This document shows positions 25,101 through 40,100 of a stretch of DNA of 64,000 bases, in pieces. The notes beneath the pieces are model-generated. The model was not told the DNA's origin, did no database searches, and saw nothing but the letters and a program-made list of their open reading frames with translations. Source of the DNA: Daphnia pulex (Eukaryota; Arthropoda; Branchiopoda; Diplostraca; Daphniidae); contig NC_060026.1 in NCBI RefSeq assembly GCF_021134715.1, positions 11,647,001 through 11,711,000 on the forward strand, given 5' to 3'. Every line of letters starts with the position of its first letter. Positions within the stretch are counted from its first letter, which is position 1. The position numbers were made by a program, and so were the translations under genes.

Positions 25101-28100
25101 AAGTCTACACACAGCTCGGAGAGACTCGACAGTTGCACACACACACATGTGGAGAGCTCATTAGTTTGTCTGTTGGGTTCTATTCTCCTGTACTACAGAG
25201 CGAGCTCCGTGACGTTGGTTTCGTGCTGCCGACCAAGCCAGAAAAACTATCCGGAGTAGCTGCCGCATTGCCGATGATCACGTGATTTTCCATCTAGACT
25301 TATGTGGTCTAAATCTTCCACGAAAGAGAGAGAGAGAAACGGGGGAAAAGCGCCGACTAGAGCAGGAAATAACAAGTAGATAGACACACACGCGCGCGTA
25401 TATAGCGGGACCCACAAAAATAAAAAATAAAAATGAAAAAAATGTGTACACACATACTGACGAGTCGACCAAAAGTCAAGTAGGGTTTAACCGAACCCTC
25501 TAGAGAAAAACATTCTTCTTCTTTTATTTTTATTTCTTTTTTATTTTTGAGGGAAAGTTTTAAAATATTTTTCAATGCCTTCCGCGTTCTCCCCGGTGAT
25601 TCATTTTTCTTTTTCTCTCCGGTTGATTTCATTCTCATTTGTTGCCGGATGGAAATTCAATCACCGAAAATGCGATTTCAATGTTATTTTTCCCCACGAC
25701 AGGCAAATCATTTTAGGTATAGCAGGTATATACAGACGAACTTTTCCATCTTGCGAGAGTCTATCAATAAATGAATGGCTTTTTTTGTTTGGTACCGCGC
25801 AAAATGCGCAGATGTCGTATATACCAGCGCATTAATTATAAACGCAGCCCCGGGGGGGAAAGAAAGAAAAGAAAAAAGGAGAAATTCAATTGTGTTTGTG
25901 ATATTACTTCTTGTCGTATATATGGAAGACTCTCTCTGTTAGACAGACGACTAACTCTATTGAGTTTTCCCATTTCCGGCAAACGGCCCCTTTTCGCATA
26001 TACATGTACACACACCATCTGTAGCTCTCTCACTAGATATTCCCCTGCATCAGAAGGCTCATGTATAGCTAAGAACCAATATTTATAGGAACCAGATCTT
26101 TTGTCCGCCCTGGATATGTTGTCCCTTTTAACATCCTCAATGTTTAAGGCAGAGCTAGATGAAAGTTGTGCTGCGGACAGTCTGGAAACTTGTTCACCCG
26201 TTGACATTTGAGCAGCAGCAGCAGCAGCTCGATGCTCTTATAGTCGGAAGCGAATGTCTACAACAACGACCGGATCGATGAGATACGGGGGTCGACGCGC
26301 TTTGATCGCTAAAGTCCGCGCGCCGGATCGCTTAATAACAACGACATCCCTTTTGCCGATGTGATTCCGCTTCTTTCTTCCTCTAGCTCAGACACAAAAG
26401 AGACGAAACATTTGATATTGTGTCGGAGATTCCCCCCCGTTCGTTTTTCGCCCGAAAGCCTTTAGGCCTTCCCATCACGTTCCGCCCGGAATGAAATCGA
26501 AAAAGCGCCCGAGGTTTTTTCTTCGGAGAGGGTCGGCGGCTGCTACTCCGCCAATGTCATTCGATTTGGTATATGAGAGAGAGACAGAACTGAAAACGAG
26601 GAGCCTCTCTACAGCACCAGGATCGTAAAGTAATATGAAAAAAAAAGCTGAGAGTCTACGACGACGACGACTGTATACATGGTGGCGGAATCGAGCGGCG
26701 GATGCCCTTCTCTCTCTCTCTTGTGTTTGCGCACACACAACACGGTGCCGCAGCTGGATCAATAAACAATGTTTGCCGCTTCTCTCTCTCTCTCTCTCAC
26801 TGCGAGCCAGAAGAAGAAGAAAACAGAGTCGTCGTCGTCGTCGTTGTAGGGGAAAAAGTATAGGAGCAGCTCATCGCCGTCTCAGCACTCGCGGCCGAAC
26901 CTCATCCAAGATGGCCGCCCCCTCTTTCAAAAAGGCGGGGAGAGGTGCTGATGGCTGCAGTCTTGTATGGGACCCTCGCGTTTTGATCGATCACCTTTCC
27001 ATTGTCTTCGTCTCCCTGTCGCCCCACCCATCGTACACACACACATATCAGAAGCTTGTGCTTCCAGCTCCTATTTCTTATTTGCTCCGATGAAACATTT
27101 CGTTCGTGTGTAGAGAGACGGGCGCGGATGGGTGATATGTGGAATGATCCGCATAGTCGTACTACACATGCCTCCTATTTTCTCATATGACTGATGATGA
27201 TCATTTGATTTCCTGTTTTTTATTATTTTATTATTTTATATTTCGAATATCTTGTAGAAACAAGCCATGCTGGTACGTCAGCTGGAAGAGGAATTGCGCA
27301 TCCGGAGCATGCAGAATCACCATCCCAGTCACGAGGTCCGGCAGCAGGTGGAAACCATGTACGCCGAGAATGATCACCTGTCCAGGGAAGTGGCCATTCT
27401 CCGGGAGACGGTCAAAGTATGTACTATAACTATATATTATATGATATGCCCAGTTATTATAATCTGACACGAGAAGGATATAGATGATGGCAGAAAAGGG
27501 GGAGCAAATAATGGCGAGCGCCTTATTTTTTTATGTTGGCAATCTCGGCAGCAGCGCTCGCCATCCATTCATTTCTTTCATGTGTCTGTTATTTCTAAAT
27601 TTATTTTTTTCTTTCTGTGTGTGTGTGTGTTATGTGTGTACCACCACCTTAACAACAACACAGGAACTGGAATTGAGGATCGAAACGCAGAAACAGACAC
27701 TCCAATCGCGCGATGAAAGCATCAAGAAACTCCTGGAAATGCTCCAGAACAAGGGCATGGGTGAGTTCACTTGCACTTGGTTATTTTCGTTTATTATTAT
27801 TTTCTGGGGGTCTCGATCTTTTTTTTTTTAAATTCCTTTTTAATTATTATTTTTTTTTTTTGAGGGGGATTGAATAACATAAACAAAAATAATTTGGTCT
27901 CTCTCTCTCCTCTTTCGGCGCTCTGTTACCATACAGGATTTCTCTCGGGGGGCCCATTAATTCGATATCAATTATATTTTAAGAATTTAATTGTAATTTT
28001 TAAAATTATTGATTTAAAAATTTGATGGATGAGACGAGAGAAACCAAATGATGTTATACGTAAAGAGTTCAGATGTGTATTACATCTCTGTGCGTTTGTT

Positions 28101-31100
28101 TTGATTTTTACAAAAAGAAATTTTTTTCCATGAATTTTTTTATTTTTCATTTCATTTTGTCGTGTTCGGATTCTTGCACTACCGCCAATGATTGACCCGC
28201 TCTAAAAAAATATCAGGAAAAGAAGAGGAGAGATTAATGATGCATCAAATGCAGGCGCTGGCACAAAAACAGGTCAACCCCTATACACACAAAATCTAAA
28301 TATTATACCCAATTCTACTTCAATAGCGCGTACCCATGCTCAACCCAAAAGAGCCTTTTACATTCTCTTCCGTTTTTCATATCTCGTCTTTTTATTTTTC
28401 TCAAACCAAAAATAAGAAGACGATTCTCCGGTTTTTTTGTTTTCTTCATTTCGTTTTTCCTCGGTCAAATTTTGTGGTGTGTGTTTCGTTTGATCGATTT
28501 TAATTTATTTTTTCCGTGGATGTCGAACGACTTTTGCCTTCTCGACCCGTTAGAGAGCCATGCAAATCCACCCCGCAAAGAGTTCAATTGATATAAGGAA
28601 ACAAATGGTGTTAGATATGTTTGATAAGGTGCAAAACTGTTTAGCGATTTCACACGCAAACTCCGTGTAACTCCGCATGCCCGAATTCCTCTAGGTGCTA
28701 TACTGCTCGATATAGCCCTACTTTTTTTTACCACTATATGGCGAAAAACCAAAAGGCTATATTTATGTGCTGGCCTATAGTTTATATGTAGAGTCCATCA
28801 TTACCCCCTGGTTTCGTCTTACGTAAACTGCTGTAGGAGCGAAAACACACTACTACATTACGTCTAACGACAGTACGTACATGTATACACCATTTCGTAG
28901 TTTATAGTTATACAGCCACATATAAGACGGCCCTGATATGAACTATAAATTCTCAGAGACGGACACAGAAACGAGATGGGAAAAAAGAGAGAGAGAAATC
29001 TAGTCTTCTTGTCCAGTTATTTGAGATGAAACGAGACAATCAATGTGCGGTATTTCAAGTCCTTATAGTTTGTTTAAAAGAAATATAGGTAAGACTATCT
29101 AGTTAACATGATTTAGTGATCGATCCTACAACAGTTTGTGTACTACTACAAAAGAAAGAGAACTGAAATAGTGGGTAATGATTTGTCTTTTTTTCTTTTC
29201 TTTCTTTCTTTCTTTCTTTTTTCCTTTCAATGATTTTCCTTACGTCTGTCAAATCTGATTTATTTATTCATTTAACAAAAAAAAAATCAATTCCTGATTT
29301 TGATTTCATTCGGTTGAATTTTTTCTTTCCTGCGTTGAATTTTTTTATTGGCCTGCAACCTGCATCGTCACTTTTTATTCTTTTCTTGGTCGGAACGATC
29401 CGGTCTGCACGGTCGATCGGGTTCCATCTCCGCTCGTTTACCTCCTTCCTTTATTTCTCTTTTTGGTTTTCAAAATTTCGGTTTGACATCTCATTTCGAT
29501 TCCGTCCGCTTTTCTTTTTTCTTCGTCTCTCTTCGCTGCTACTGTCCATCCACCACCCCACTCTTTCCCCTTCAATAGGTAGTAGCCTGCTTGTTGCTTC
29601 CCCCGATGTGGCCGAGTTCGAAAGACTCAGGAGCCGTCTGAACGAGAGCCAGACGCAGACGCGCTACCTGCAGTCCATGGTCAACATCCGCGATCAGGAG
29701 CTGGATAGGGCCAGGAAGGTAAGCTGTCATGTCTCTCTTTTTGTTTTGTTTCTTTCTTCTCTTTTTTTCTGGTTTTTCTAACTCAGTCGGGAACGAAACA
29801 AAACAGCATCGAAACCAAAAAGCGCCAGGCCGTCCAAAAAAAGAATGTCAAATTTTTTTTTCAATTATCTCCACATTGCAAATGATTTCAGTTAATCAAG
29901 TATCATCCATACCCGAAACGAATGGAATGTTGTTAATTATATAATTTTTTCACTTGCTTGGGGTTTAAAAAAAAAATTTCAAAAGTCCCGCCAAAAAAAA
30001 AAGAAATTTAAAATGTCGATGATGACTTTTTTATTTTGGCATGAGATGTGACATGCGACATTCAGTTTGGCCGGTTCCTTCTGTTATTATTTTCTTTTTC
30101 GTTCCAACCGCCAAGAGTCAACAAACATTTTGATGTAACAAGCATTCTTGCACCGTGCAAGACCGGAGCACATTTTTTTTCTTGTATCTCAACCCACCAC
30201 GAATTGAAATGTTTACACACATCACCATCAGATCATTATCCCCCCCTTTTTTATTGAAAAAAAAAATTCTTTATTTATTTAAAAAAGAATTCAAACGAAT
30301 ATGCCAAGGCGGAGCCATTTTGTAAGTATTTTCATTTCCTCTTTCACTACCAGTCAAAAAAAGGAAGAGAGACATCGTTTGAACTTTTTCTTCCGTCTCC
30401 CACATCCGAGCGACGGCAACAAAAATTGTCCAGACGAGCTTATAATATTAAATATTCGAACGAGATAACAAATTCCAAAAGCGTCACTATTCATCTTCGT
30501 AAAACTTACTTTATTCGTCACACAAAATTTGGCCTTTTTTACTGGACGAAATAAGTACATATCTTTCAAGTCGACTGCTGCTGGCACGTCCCAAAAAGAT
30601 GAAAGAGATATTCTTTAAAATACTTTTCATAATTTTTTCTTTTACCATCCTCCGTCTTCCGCCGTCCTTGATCGGTATTTTTTCAATATCAAATGAACTC
30701 AAATAGTTTCACAAAAAAGTAGCTCTTCTTTTAGATTCTTTTTGAACGAAAAATCGATTTCTAATTTTCGGGCGATTACATTTGACGTTAAACTTACAAA
30801 ATGGCTGGCTCTTGTTTGTTGATCTCTTGGCCGGGAATATAAGGAAATAAAAAGAAATGAGATCAGAAGTCAAGATTGATGCGTCTTGTCACGCTCCCGA
30901 TTGCGGAAACGAACAAACAAACAAACAGAGAAAAAAACACGTTCAATTCGGCGAGACTTTGTTAAACTCGAACGGAACCAAAACGGAACAAATTGAATCT
31001 TTACGAAAACTGTCAAAACCCACACATGCACACTCCCACGTATACGAACGAACAATCGGCCCCCAACCAAAAAAAGGAATCGGTGCTGTGGCAAGACAAG

Positions 31101-34100
31101 CTCAAGAGTCTTATCCAAGACCCGGCCCATCGAGGCGATCACGTGACGGAGACTTGGGCGGCTCTGCTGGAGACGAAGGAGAGCCGGATCGCCGTGATGG
31201 AGAGGGACATCAGCCTGTTGGAGAAGGAGCTGCTCCAGCAGCAGCAGCTGATGCAGCAGCAGAGAGACCACTGGGTGCGCTCAATCGAACAATCCAATCC
31301 GACCACTCCCGTCCCACCGAGGACGGCCACTCCGTCTCAACAGGCGGCGGCGGCGGCGGTGGCGGCGGCCGCCCAGCTCTACCGTCACAGTCCCGTCAAC
31401 AACGGTCAAACAGCTCAGCACAAAGACGCGGTAAGTTGTTGGCGTGTGTCTAAATGGAAACCACTTGGACTCTTTCTCGGTAGTAGTAGTAGTAGTACGG
31501 TAGTGTAGTCGAAGTAGTTAGCCCACTAGAACCCCAATTACGTATGGCCCGCCTAAGGGTTTCTCCACCAGTTATATAGACCGGACACACAATTGACTCT
31601 CTCACGGACGAAGGTAAGTAAGCTGCTCCCCCCTTACCCTTTCTCCTATACCAACCGAACTTTTTGACTCTCCAAAAATAGAACGATGCACAGCAAGTGA
31701 CCCGCGAGAGTAAATTGATCATCGATTCGTTCTCCCCCTTCTCCTTCTCCTTGTATTCCCAGCATAATTAGATTTTCCGCACTTTAGATCACACCACGAT
31801 ATATACATTATGTATATCCTTGCGTTCGCCTTGTTCATCTTGATTGGTTTGTTATATATATCTATATATATCTCGACCTTTGATTGCGTGTTGGAATCGA
31901 CAAATATGTCCTGTATACTGTTAGTTTTTTTTTTGTATTATGTATATATCTACCAGGTTTCCTATAGATATATATATATACTTTTCTATACTACATATTG
32001 GCCTCGGTGGCAACAGCACGTTTATATAGGCTTATATTTATAAAAGAGCGAATCAATGGCGAAGCCATATTCGAAACTCGCGCGCCAAGCTTATTATTAT
32101 TGGATGGAAAGCAACACTTGAACTGAACGTATATCCTCTCGATATATATTTTATTTTTGCCATCATCATCATAATGGATGTGTTTGCTTCGCTTCTAATA
32201 ATATTGACACATTCTTTTATACGTATAACTAGCAAGTTGGTAGGGAAGGCAAAGTCTTGACCGAGGTTTACCTATTTTATTTTTTATTTTTTGGCTTTTA
32301 TTCGTATCGTTCTTTTTCTTTTTTTTTACCTCGTCAAGTTTCTTTTGAAAACATTTCGATCGATTGGATTTAACACAATACTTTGCCGAACTTCTCTATT
32401 CTTAAAATTATTCAGCGCCTCCAAGGCTCCAATATTCAATACATCGATTTATCCGCAGTTCCGCGCTAAAATCCAATTCGAAATGTTTACGATCGAACGA
32501 ATTTGATTTTTCTTTTTCTTTTGATAACAATCTGTTTTGATACGATTTTATTTTTCCCAATTACTTATCGATAAAACAAAACCCGAACCCATGTCTTATA
32601 AAACAACAAAATACCTCGACCCGTAACCCCCTTACGAACTATATGGCCGGCGCGTGCAGATCGAAGAGCTCCGGATGGAAATCGGAAAGCGGGACCAAGA
32701 ACTGCTGGCAATGGGGGCCAAGATGAAGACGCTGGAGGAGCAACATCAGGACTACCAGCGTCACATAGCCGTGCTGAAGGAGAGCCTCTGCGCCAAGGAA
32801 GAGCACTACAACATGCTCCAAACGGATGTAATATGCATTTAATCTGCTTTTAATTTAAATGATGGAGCCTATTAGCTGGAATAATCTTTTTTAATCGGCG
32901 GAAGGTGGAGGAATTGAGGCAGCGGCATGAGGAGAAGAACCGGATCATCGAGAAAAAGACTCAGATCGCTTTACAGGCCACCCAGGAGCGGAACCGATTC
33001 ACGGCCGAGGTCAACGAGATGCGCGATCATTTGGACATCCGCGACCGCAAGATCAACGTCTTGCAGCGCAAGGTAAAATGACCCACTTTATTTTTAATTT
33101 ATTAATGCTAGAGTGACAGTGAAACCCAATTTGTATTATTGATACATCACCGCCATGAAACATTGTTTTATCAATTGAAACTTGTTGTCAATTTATGTCA
33201 ATTTGTCAAATAATTTTGTCAATCCCCAACGGTCGTTCAATCGCTTTCAATCAGTGTGACGCAAGCCATTGTCGGATCGTGCGGATATAATTTATCAAAA
33301 TGAGAATTGTTTCGGTTGTTGTTGTTGTTGTTGTTCATATGCTCATCAACGCGGTGGTCGGTGCCGTGAACACTTTTGTGTATGCTTGTCCGTTGTCTGA
33401 CAAATTCTAGATCGAGAATCTCGAGGACCTGCTGAAGGAGAAGGACAACCAAGTGGACATGGCCCGGGCTCGAATGACGGTGAGTGTCGGTGTTGTCGAC
33501 AAAAGTTGTCCGTCTTACGTCTGCTCACGTCCGATCTTCAATAATTCACTTTGGCCGCGCCTTCTATTCGATTGACCCTCTGTCAAGGCAATGCAGGCGC
33601 ACCACTGTTCGTCGGAGGGTGCCGTTTCGTCCCTGGAGGAGGCCATCGGCGACAAGGAGAAGCAGATCAGCCAATTGCGTGAGCAGAGGGACCGGGCCGA
33701 GCAGGAGAAGCACGAAGAGAGGGATCTGCACGAGCGGGAAATCGCCGAGTACAAGATGAAGCTGCACACTCTGGAGAGCGAAGTGGAGAAACTCGGGGTG
33801 AGACTGGATCGAGCCCTGGCCGAGAAGGACAAGCTGGAGGCCAAGTTGGAGAGCTCCCAGTCGGAGCTGGGCAAGTCGAAAGCCGAGCTGGATCGGGTCC
33901 AGGGCGACGCCGGCAAGAGCTCGGTCGAATGGGAATCGGCTAAGCAGCGCATTTCGCGCTACGAAATGGAGAACGAGCGGCTCAAGTCGGAGAACGAGCG
34001 TCTGCGACACGATCTCGACCGCTCCACTTCCACTTTCGGCCGGACCCAATTAAACGTCACGCAGGAAGCCGAGCGGATTCAAGAGAAACTGGACAAAACT

Positions 34101-37100
34101 CAGGTATTTAACATAATCCCTTCCGGGGGCGGGTGGGATCGTCTTTATTGCTAAGGAAAAGCCAATTTCATTGATGGGATGCACGTTAATATTATGTACA
34201 GGCGGAATTGAGGCGAGCGCTGGCCGAATTGCGGATGAACCAGTCGGAGTGGGAGAGGAGCCGTGCGGAGGCGGAGCAATTGCAGGAGAAAGTCGAGAAA
34301 TCCCAGGGCGAAATCTACCGCCTCAAAGCCAAATTGGAGAACGCCCAGTCGGAAAAAGAAAACCTCCAGGTCAGTCATGTTGAGAGCCATGTGTATACAT
34401 TAGTTAAAGCTATACGTATACGTCCAAGTCGCTCCACATCTTCTATAAATGGGCTCATTTTCATCCATCCGCATTGATGTGCTTTCCAACTACTATTCCA
34501 ACAGTGCCATTCACCGCTGAATAGCCAACTGGACCGAATAGACTTTGAAAAATAAAAGAAACGGCTGTAGTAATAATAATATACACGTCGAATATGGCGA
34601 AATGGGTTCTCGGCAATGCTTAGAGTGTTGGCCAGCTCCGGAAGTACGCATTCGCCGCCCTTAAAGTTACACACTCTTTTTTTTTCTCGCCTTTTTTGTT
34701 TTCCTTCTTCCGTGCACTTTGAAGAAGAAAAGGCGGCGGAATATAAAAAAAGGAAGGGCCTGGGATTTTTGGAGGAAAATGATTGGGCCTTGTGTGCACG
34801 ACGGAGCGTGGACTATGTGGCGGTTAATGGAAGCGGGAAGAGAGAACGGAAGGAGAGCGAAAAAAAAGAAAAATAAAATAGAAAAGAAGAAGAAGATGGA
34901 AAAAGCTAAAGGCGCAATTCAATTCCGGCCGGCGGCTTGATTGATGGCGGCGGCTGCGACTGCTTTTCTGTTAGTGGCAAGTGACGACGGCTAAAGGTTA
35001 ACTCTATTGTCTTCTCTTTCTCCGGTCGGGGAGCAGCTAAACCCCCCACCACCGACGTCCTCCTCCCGGTGGTGAGAACCGCGCCCTTCTGTCTGGGACA
35101 GGACCAGGGTCTACCGATATAGAATCGATTTTGCTTTGATATTGCCAAGGGATAAAATAAGGGCAGACGTGAGGGTCTTTGATATGAGAAAAAGAGTCAT
35201 CCTCCTTTTCATCAATTCGTCATTTTCAGGACCTTGTTTGTTGTTTGGTCGCCTCTTGGGGGGGGGGGTATAAAAGGGGTTTTGGGCAACCAAATTGGAA
35301 GTTGTCTCGCTTGGTAATTGAATCCTATTTTTATATACATGTTGTTGTTGTTGTTGTTGTTGTCGACAGGAGGAGTACGAGCGGTGTCAAGGCAGCGTTT
35401 CGCGGCTGCACGCCGAGCGCGACAAGGCCATCTCCGACGTGGAGAAGGTTCGCGAAGAGCTGGAACGCTGTCAGAGTACGCTGGGCAAATTGCAGCTGCA
35501 ACAGGAGAAGACCCAGCAAGGGTACGACAAGGCCCAGAACGATGTCGATCGTCTGCAGGAGCGACTGGACAAGGCCCTGGTCGAGTCTCGCAAAGTAAGA
35601 AAATAAAAAAAATCTTGGCCGCTCATTCCATTCCTTAAGAAGTCTTTCATCTCTTTTTTCTTCTTTCTTCATCTATTTATTTCTCTCGTTTTGGCTCCGT
35701 GTTATCGATTATTGGCTGACTCAACGGGAAGCCATCATTCAATCCTTCTTTCTTTTATTATTTTTATTTCTTCTTTTCTCCTTTGGTTCTGTACGTTCCG
35801 CTATTTGATATCCGCTTTATTGATCCAGTTCCAGAGCGAGAAGGAGAAATACGTCTACGACTTCGACAACATGCAGGCCCAGTTGGACAAATCGGCGGGC
35901 CAGTTGTCCCGCGTCCAAAAGGAGAAGGAAAACATCCAACAAGAAATGGAACGAATTCGGGAGAAACACGACAAAAACCAGGCAAGTACCAACCCCCTCC
36001 AGCCCCATAACAGAGATATCACGACCGGCGATTCACGATACCAAAACAAAAAATAAAAAAGTAGAAGAAGCCGCTAGATGAAATCAATCACCGATTGCAC
36101 GAACAAAAAATATGTCTCGGTCACTTTTTCCGAGTTTCTCCATTTTTTTGTCGTTTGTTTGTTGGATCCCGCCGACTTTCTCACTCGTTTCTTATATTTT
36201 TATTTGGTTTCTCTCTCTCTCTGACTTGACAACAGGCGTTGACGATGCGATTACAAAAGGAGCGCGATGTCGTCGGCCAGGAAGCGGAGTCGCTAAGAGA
36301 GAAACTGGAACTTGTCCAATCGCAAGTCGCCAAGGCGACGCGGGATCGTGAACTCCTCCTCAGTGAGACGGAATCCAGCCGGGAGCGTTTCGACAAAGTG
36401 AATCAGAATCTACTCAAAGTCCAGGTTCGAATTTCAGACTTATATGTATTGTTTCCCCCCACTTTCGTATCATATTAATCAACTCCCTCATAAACCTTTA
36501 AATATCTGAGGCTTTTATTGATCGTCCGGCACAATTTGCCGTGTCACTTAAGCGCCGTAATTCAATTAGCGACTGAGCCACTTGAAAATCCATTATATAC
36601 TCTCGAGTCAAGCCTTTTGAACTGCACCGAGATCAAAAGCTCGACCCATTGTGTGTGTGTGTACTACCATCATCCATTTCATTGATTTCTTTTCCTATTG
36701 TGTGTGTGTTGTCTCTCTCCACTCTGGTTTCCACACACACTCTCTCCATCATTTTCTTAGACGGAGAGGGATGATTTGTCAGCGGAATTGAGCCTGTTGC
36801 GCGATCGGCTGGACAAGGCCCAGGCCAACGCCAGCAAGGCCATGGAGGAGCGAGACAGCGCCGTCAAGGAGACGGAGCGGCTGCTGGAGAAGTCGGACAG
36901 GAGCCAGGGCGAAGTCTACCGGCTCCAGGGCAAACTGGACACGTCCCTGGCCGAGCAGGAGAGACTGCGCAGCGAGAGCGACAAGACCCAGCTCCTGGCG
37001 TCCAGGGCCCGCGAGGATTTCCGCAAAGCCCACGAAGAGCTTCAAGACGTTAAGGAGAGCCTGGACAGGGCCCTGCTCCAGCTCTCCAAGTCCAAGGAGC

Positions 37101-40100
37101 ACGAGGAGAAGCTCAAGGAGGAGCTGGAGAAGCACTCGGTCGACGTGGAGATGCTGCGGGAGCGGCAGGAGAAGAGCCAGAGCGAGTACCGGCGAGCCTA
37201 CAGCGAGAAGGAGAAGCTGGAGAGCGAGCTGGCCAGGGTTCAATTCGAGCTGGAGCGGACCTCGGCCCAGCACTCGAAGGCTTACGCCACGCTGGAGAAG
37301 ACGCAGGAGGATTTCGCCCGCAAGCAGGTGGAATTGGAGATGATTTCGGAGAAATACGACCGGCTCCAGGTGGAGCTGCGCCGCGTCCAGTCGGAATGCG
37401 ACCGCTACCGGACCGAGTGCGAGACGCAAAAGGAGGAAGTGGACCGGTTCGCCGCCCGCATCGGCAAGTACCAGGATCTGCAGGAGCGGACCAAGGAGGA
37501 GCAGGACAAGTTGGCCGTCGAGGCCGAACGCTACAAGGATCGACTGGCCCGCGTCCAGTCCGACATGGAGAAACTCCAATCGCACAAAGAGAGGACGGAC
37601 CAAGAGAACGCCCGGCTCAAAGTCGAGCTGGAACGGCAGGCGGAGAACGTCAAGCAAACGGTGTCGGTGACGCGGAATCAAGCGGCGGCCGAGAGCGCGG
37701 CCGAACTGGTCCGTGTCCAGGGCGAGTTGAGCCGATCGCAGAACGAAATCCAGCGGCTGCAGGTGGAGCTGGGCCGGGCCCAGGCCGAATCGGAGCGCCA
37801 CCGCGACAAGTACGAGGCCGGCCAGCAGGAAGTGCAGAGGCTTCGGTTGACTTGCGAGAAGAGCGACAAGGAGCTGGCCCGCGTCACCCAGGACATGGAG
37901 CGACGGATCGCTCTGATGACCAAGACCAGCAGTGACCAGGATCGCTGCCAGATGGAGATGGATCGACTCCGCATCGAAATCGAGAAAGTCAAAGACAAGT
38001 ACGACCGCTCGCAGGCGGAAGTGGTGCGGATAACGCAGAAGCTGGAGCAGGAGGAGCGAGACAAGGAGAAACTCAAAGTCCAGGTGGCTCAGCTCGAGTC
38101 GCACAAGGATCGAGCCATGGGAGCCGGGCAGAAGCAGTGCGAAGAGCTGACGGAACGGAATCAAAAGTTGCAGATGGAGTGCGAGCGGCTGAGCCAGGAG
38201 AAGGAGCGATCCAGCGTTCAAGTGCAGCGGCTCAACTTGGAGCTGGAGAAACATTTGAGCAAGTTCCAGGAGAACAGCCAGGCTTCCAAGAAGGAGCTGG
38301 ATCGATTGGTGGAGGAGCGCGAGAAATTGGCCAGGGAGATCCAGACGACCAAGACGGAGAACGAGCGGTTGCGCGAAGAGCTGCACCGGCTCCACCGATC
38401 CCTCGAGTCCAGCCAGGGAGCCAAAGAGGAGGTGACCAAGTTGCAGAAAATGATCGATTCCATGCAAAACGAGCTAGGCCGGCTCAACGCCGAGCGCGAG
38501 AAGCTGTCGTCCAACATGTCGCAAAAGGACAAACAGTGGGAGAAGATGGAGAAGCAGCTGGTCAAGATGGAAGCCGAGCTGAAGAAAGTCTCGACGGAGC
38601 GGGATCAGGTGATCGTCCAGCTGGAGAAGTCGCAGGAGATGCTGGTCACGTTCCAGCACGAGCTCCAGCAATCGGATCAGGGATTAGAGAGGACCAAACA
38701 GGAGAACGAGAGACTCAAGAGGGAGCAGGAGCGGATCCTGCGCGACGTCGAGCAAGGATCGCGCGACGTGATGCAAGCCAAGGAGAAAGAGTTCCAGCGG
38801 CTGCAGAGCCACGTCCAGCAGCAAGAAAAAGAGCTGGCCAAGAGCCAGCAGGAGATGGCCAGAGATCGACAGCGAGCCGAAAAGGCTGAGCGCGATTTGG
38901 CAAACGCTCAGCGGCAGCTGCAGGAGCGAGCCGGCCAACTGGAAGGAGCCGCATCGCAAGCCGGTCAGGCCGTCGAGATGGAAAGAAAAAGAGCCGAACG
39001 GGCTGAGCAGGTCGGCAGGGAGCTGCAGGAGAGTTTTGTCCAGCAGAAGAAGCTGTCGGAGCAGCAGCAGCAACATCTGGCCCAGCTACAGCAGCAGATC
39101 GGCCAGCAGCAGCAGCAACTAGCGGCCCAGCAGCAGCAACTGGCCCAGCAGCAGCAACACCTTCAAAAAGCTGCCGGCGAACAGGGAGCGGCGGCTGCGG
39201 CCGAAGTGCAGAAACTGCGCAAAGAGCTGATGTCCGCCCAGCAGGAAGCTCAAAAAGCTTCGGGCGAACGCGAAAGGGCGTCGGCTCAAGTGGCCAAGAC
39301 CCAGCAAGAGCTGAAGAGCGCCGTAGTTGAAAGGGAGCGACTTCAATCGCAGCTGGAAATGCTCGTCAACGAGTTGAGCAACCGACAGGTATACAGAGGC
39401 GAACCAAAAGGACCCACTCCGGATCTGTTATTCAACATTTTTTCTTTTGAGTTATATTTAGTGATTTGATTAGAGTGACGATTATTATAGTCGATCTCGT
39501 TTGTTTGTATATTTGGTGGAAATTTCAGTTGATTCAATCCCCGATCTATTTGGTTTTCTATTTTGTTGCCATTATTCCTTATGTTTTGTTTCTCCTTTTC
39601 AGTTGTGTCGATTTGTGATTTGCTTTCAGTTCACGCGTTTGTGTGTTTTCTTCCGCATTTGTTTGTCCCGGCAGAGGGACGTGGAGAGAATCTCTTGTCA
39701 TGAATCCCCTTTTTGTTTGTGTTTGTTTTTAGTTGGAGCTGCAGGAAGCCACGACAGCTCGTAGTGACAGCGAGGAAACCACCAAATTGAGGCGGCAGGT
39801 TGAAGAGCAGCGGAAGCAATTGGAAGAGCTGCGGAGGTCCAGTGACCAGCGAGCCAAGCAGATTGAGGAGCGTCAGAGGGCGTTGGAGGAAGCCGAACGT
39901 CAGGCCAAAAAGAGGAAAGAAGCACTCGACCAGTTGGACGAGAGGCTCAAACAACAACAGAAAAACAGTCCGGCAGCAGCGGCAGCTGGAGGACCTGCCG
40001 GCAAGCAGATCGCCGAAAAGGATTCAGAGATCAAGCAGCTGAAAGAGGACAGCCAGCGGGCTCAGAGCGAGACGGAAAGGCTCCTGCAGTTGATGCAAAT

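Noticed and set aside
30511..30702. Minus-strand frames in the brp intron before the exon at 31077
   Set aside because: They are AT-rich, with no conservation or splice signals, and lie within an intron of a well-supported gene.
36779..38467. 562-aa open frame on the minus strand inside the brp giant exon
   Set aside because: It is the antisense shadow of a long, biased coiled-coil frame; Leu/Gln/His-rich antisense ORFs are expected there and it has no independent features.
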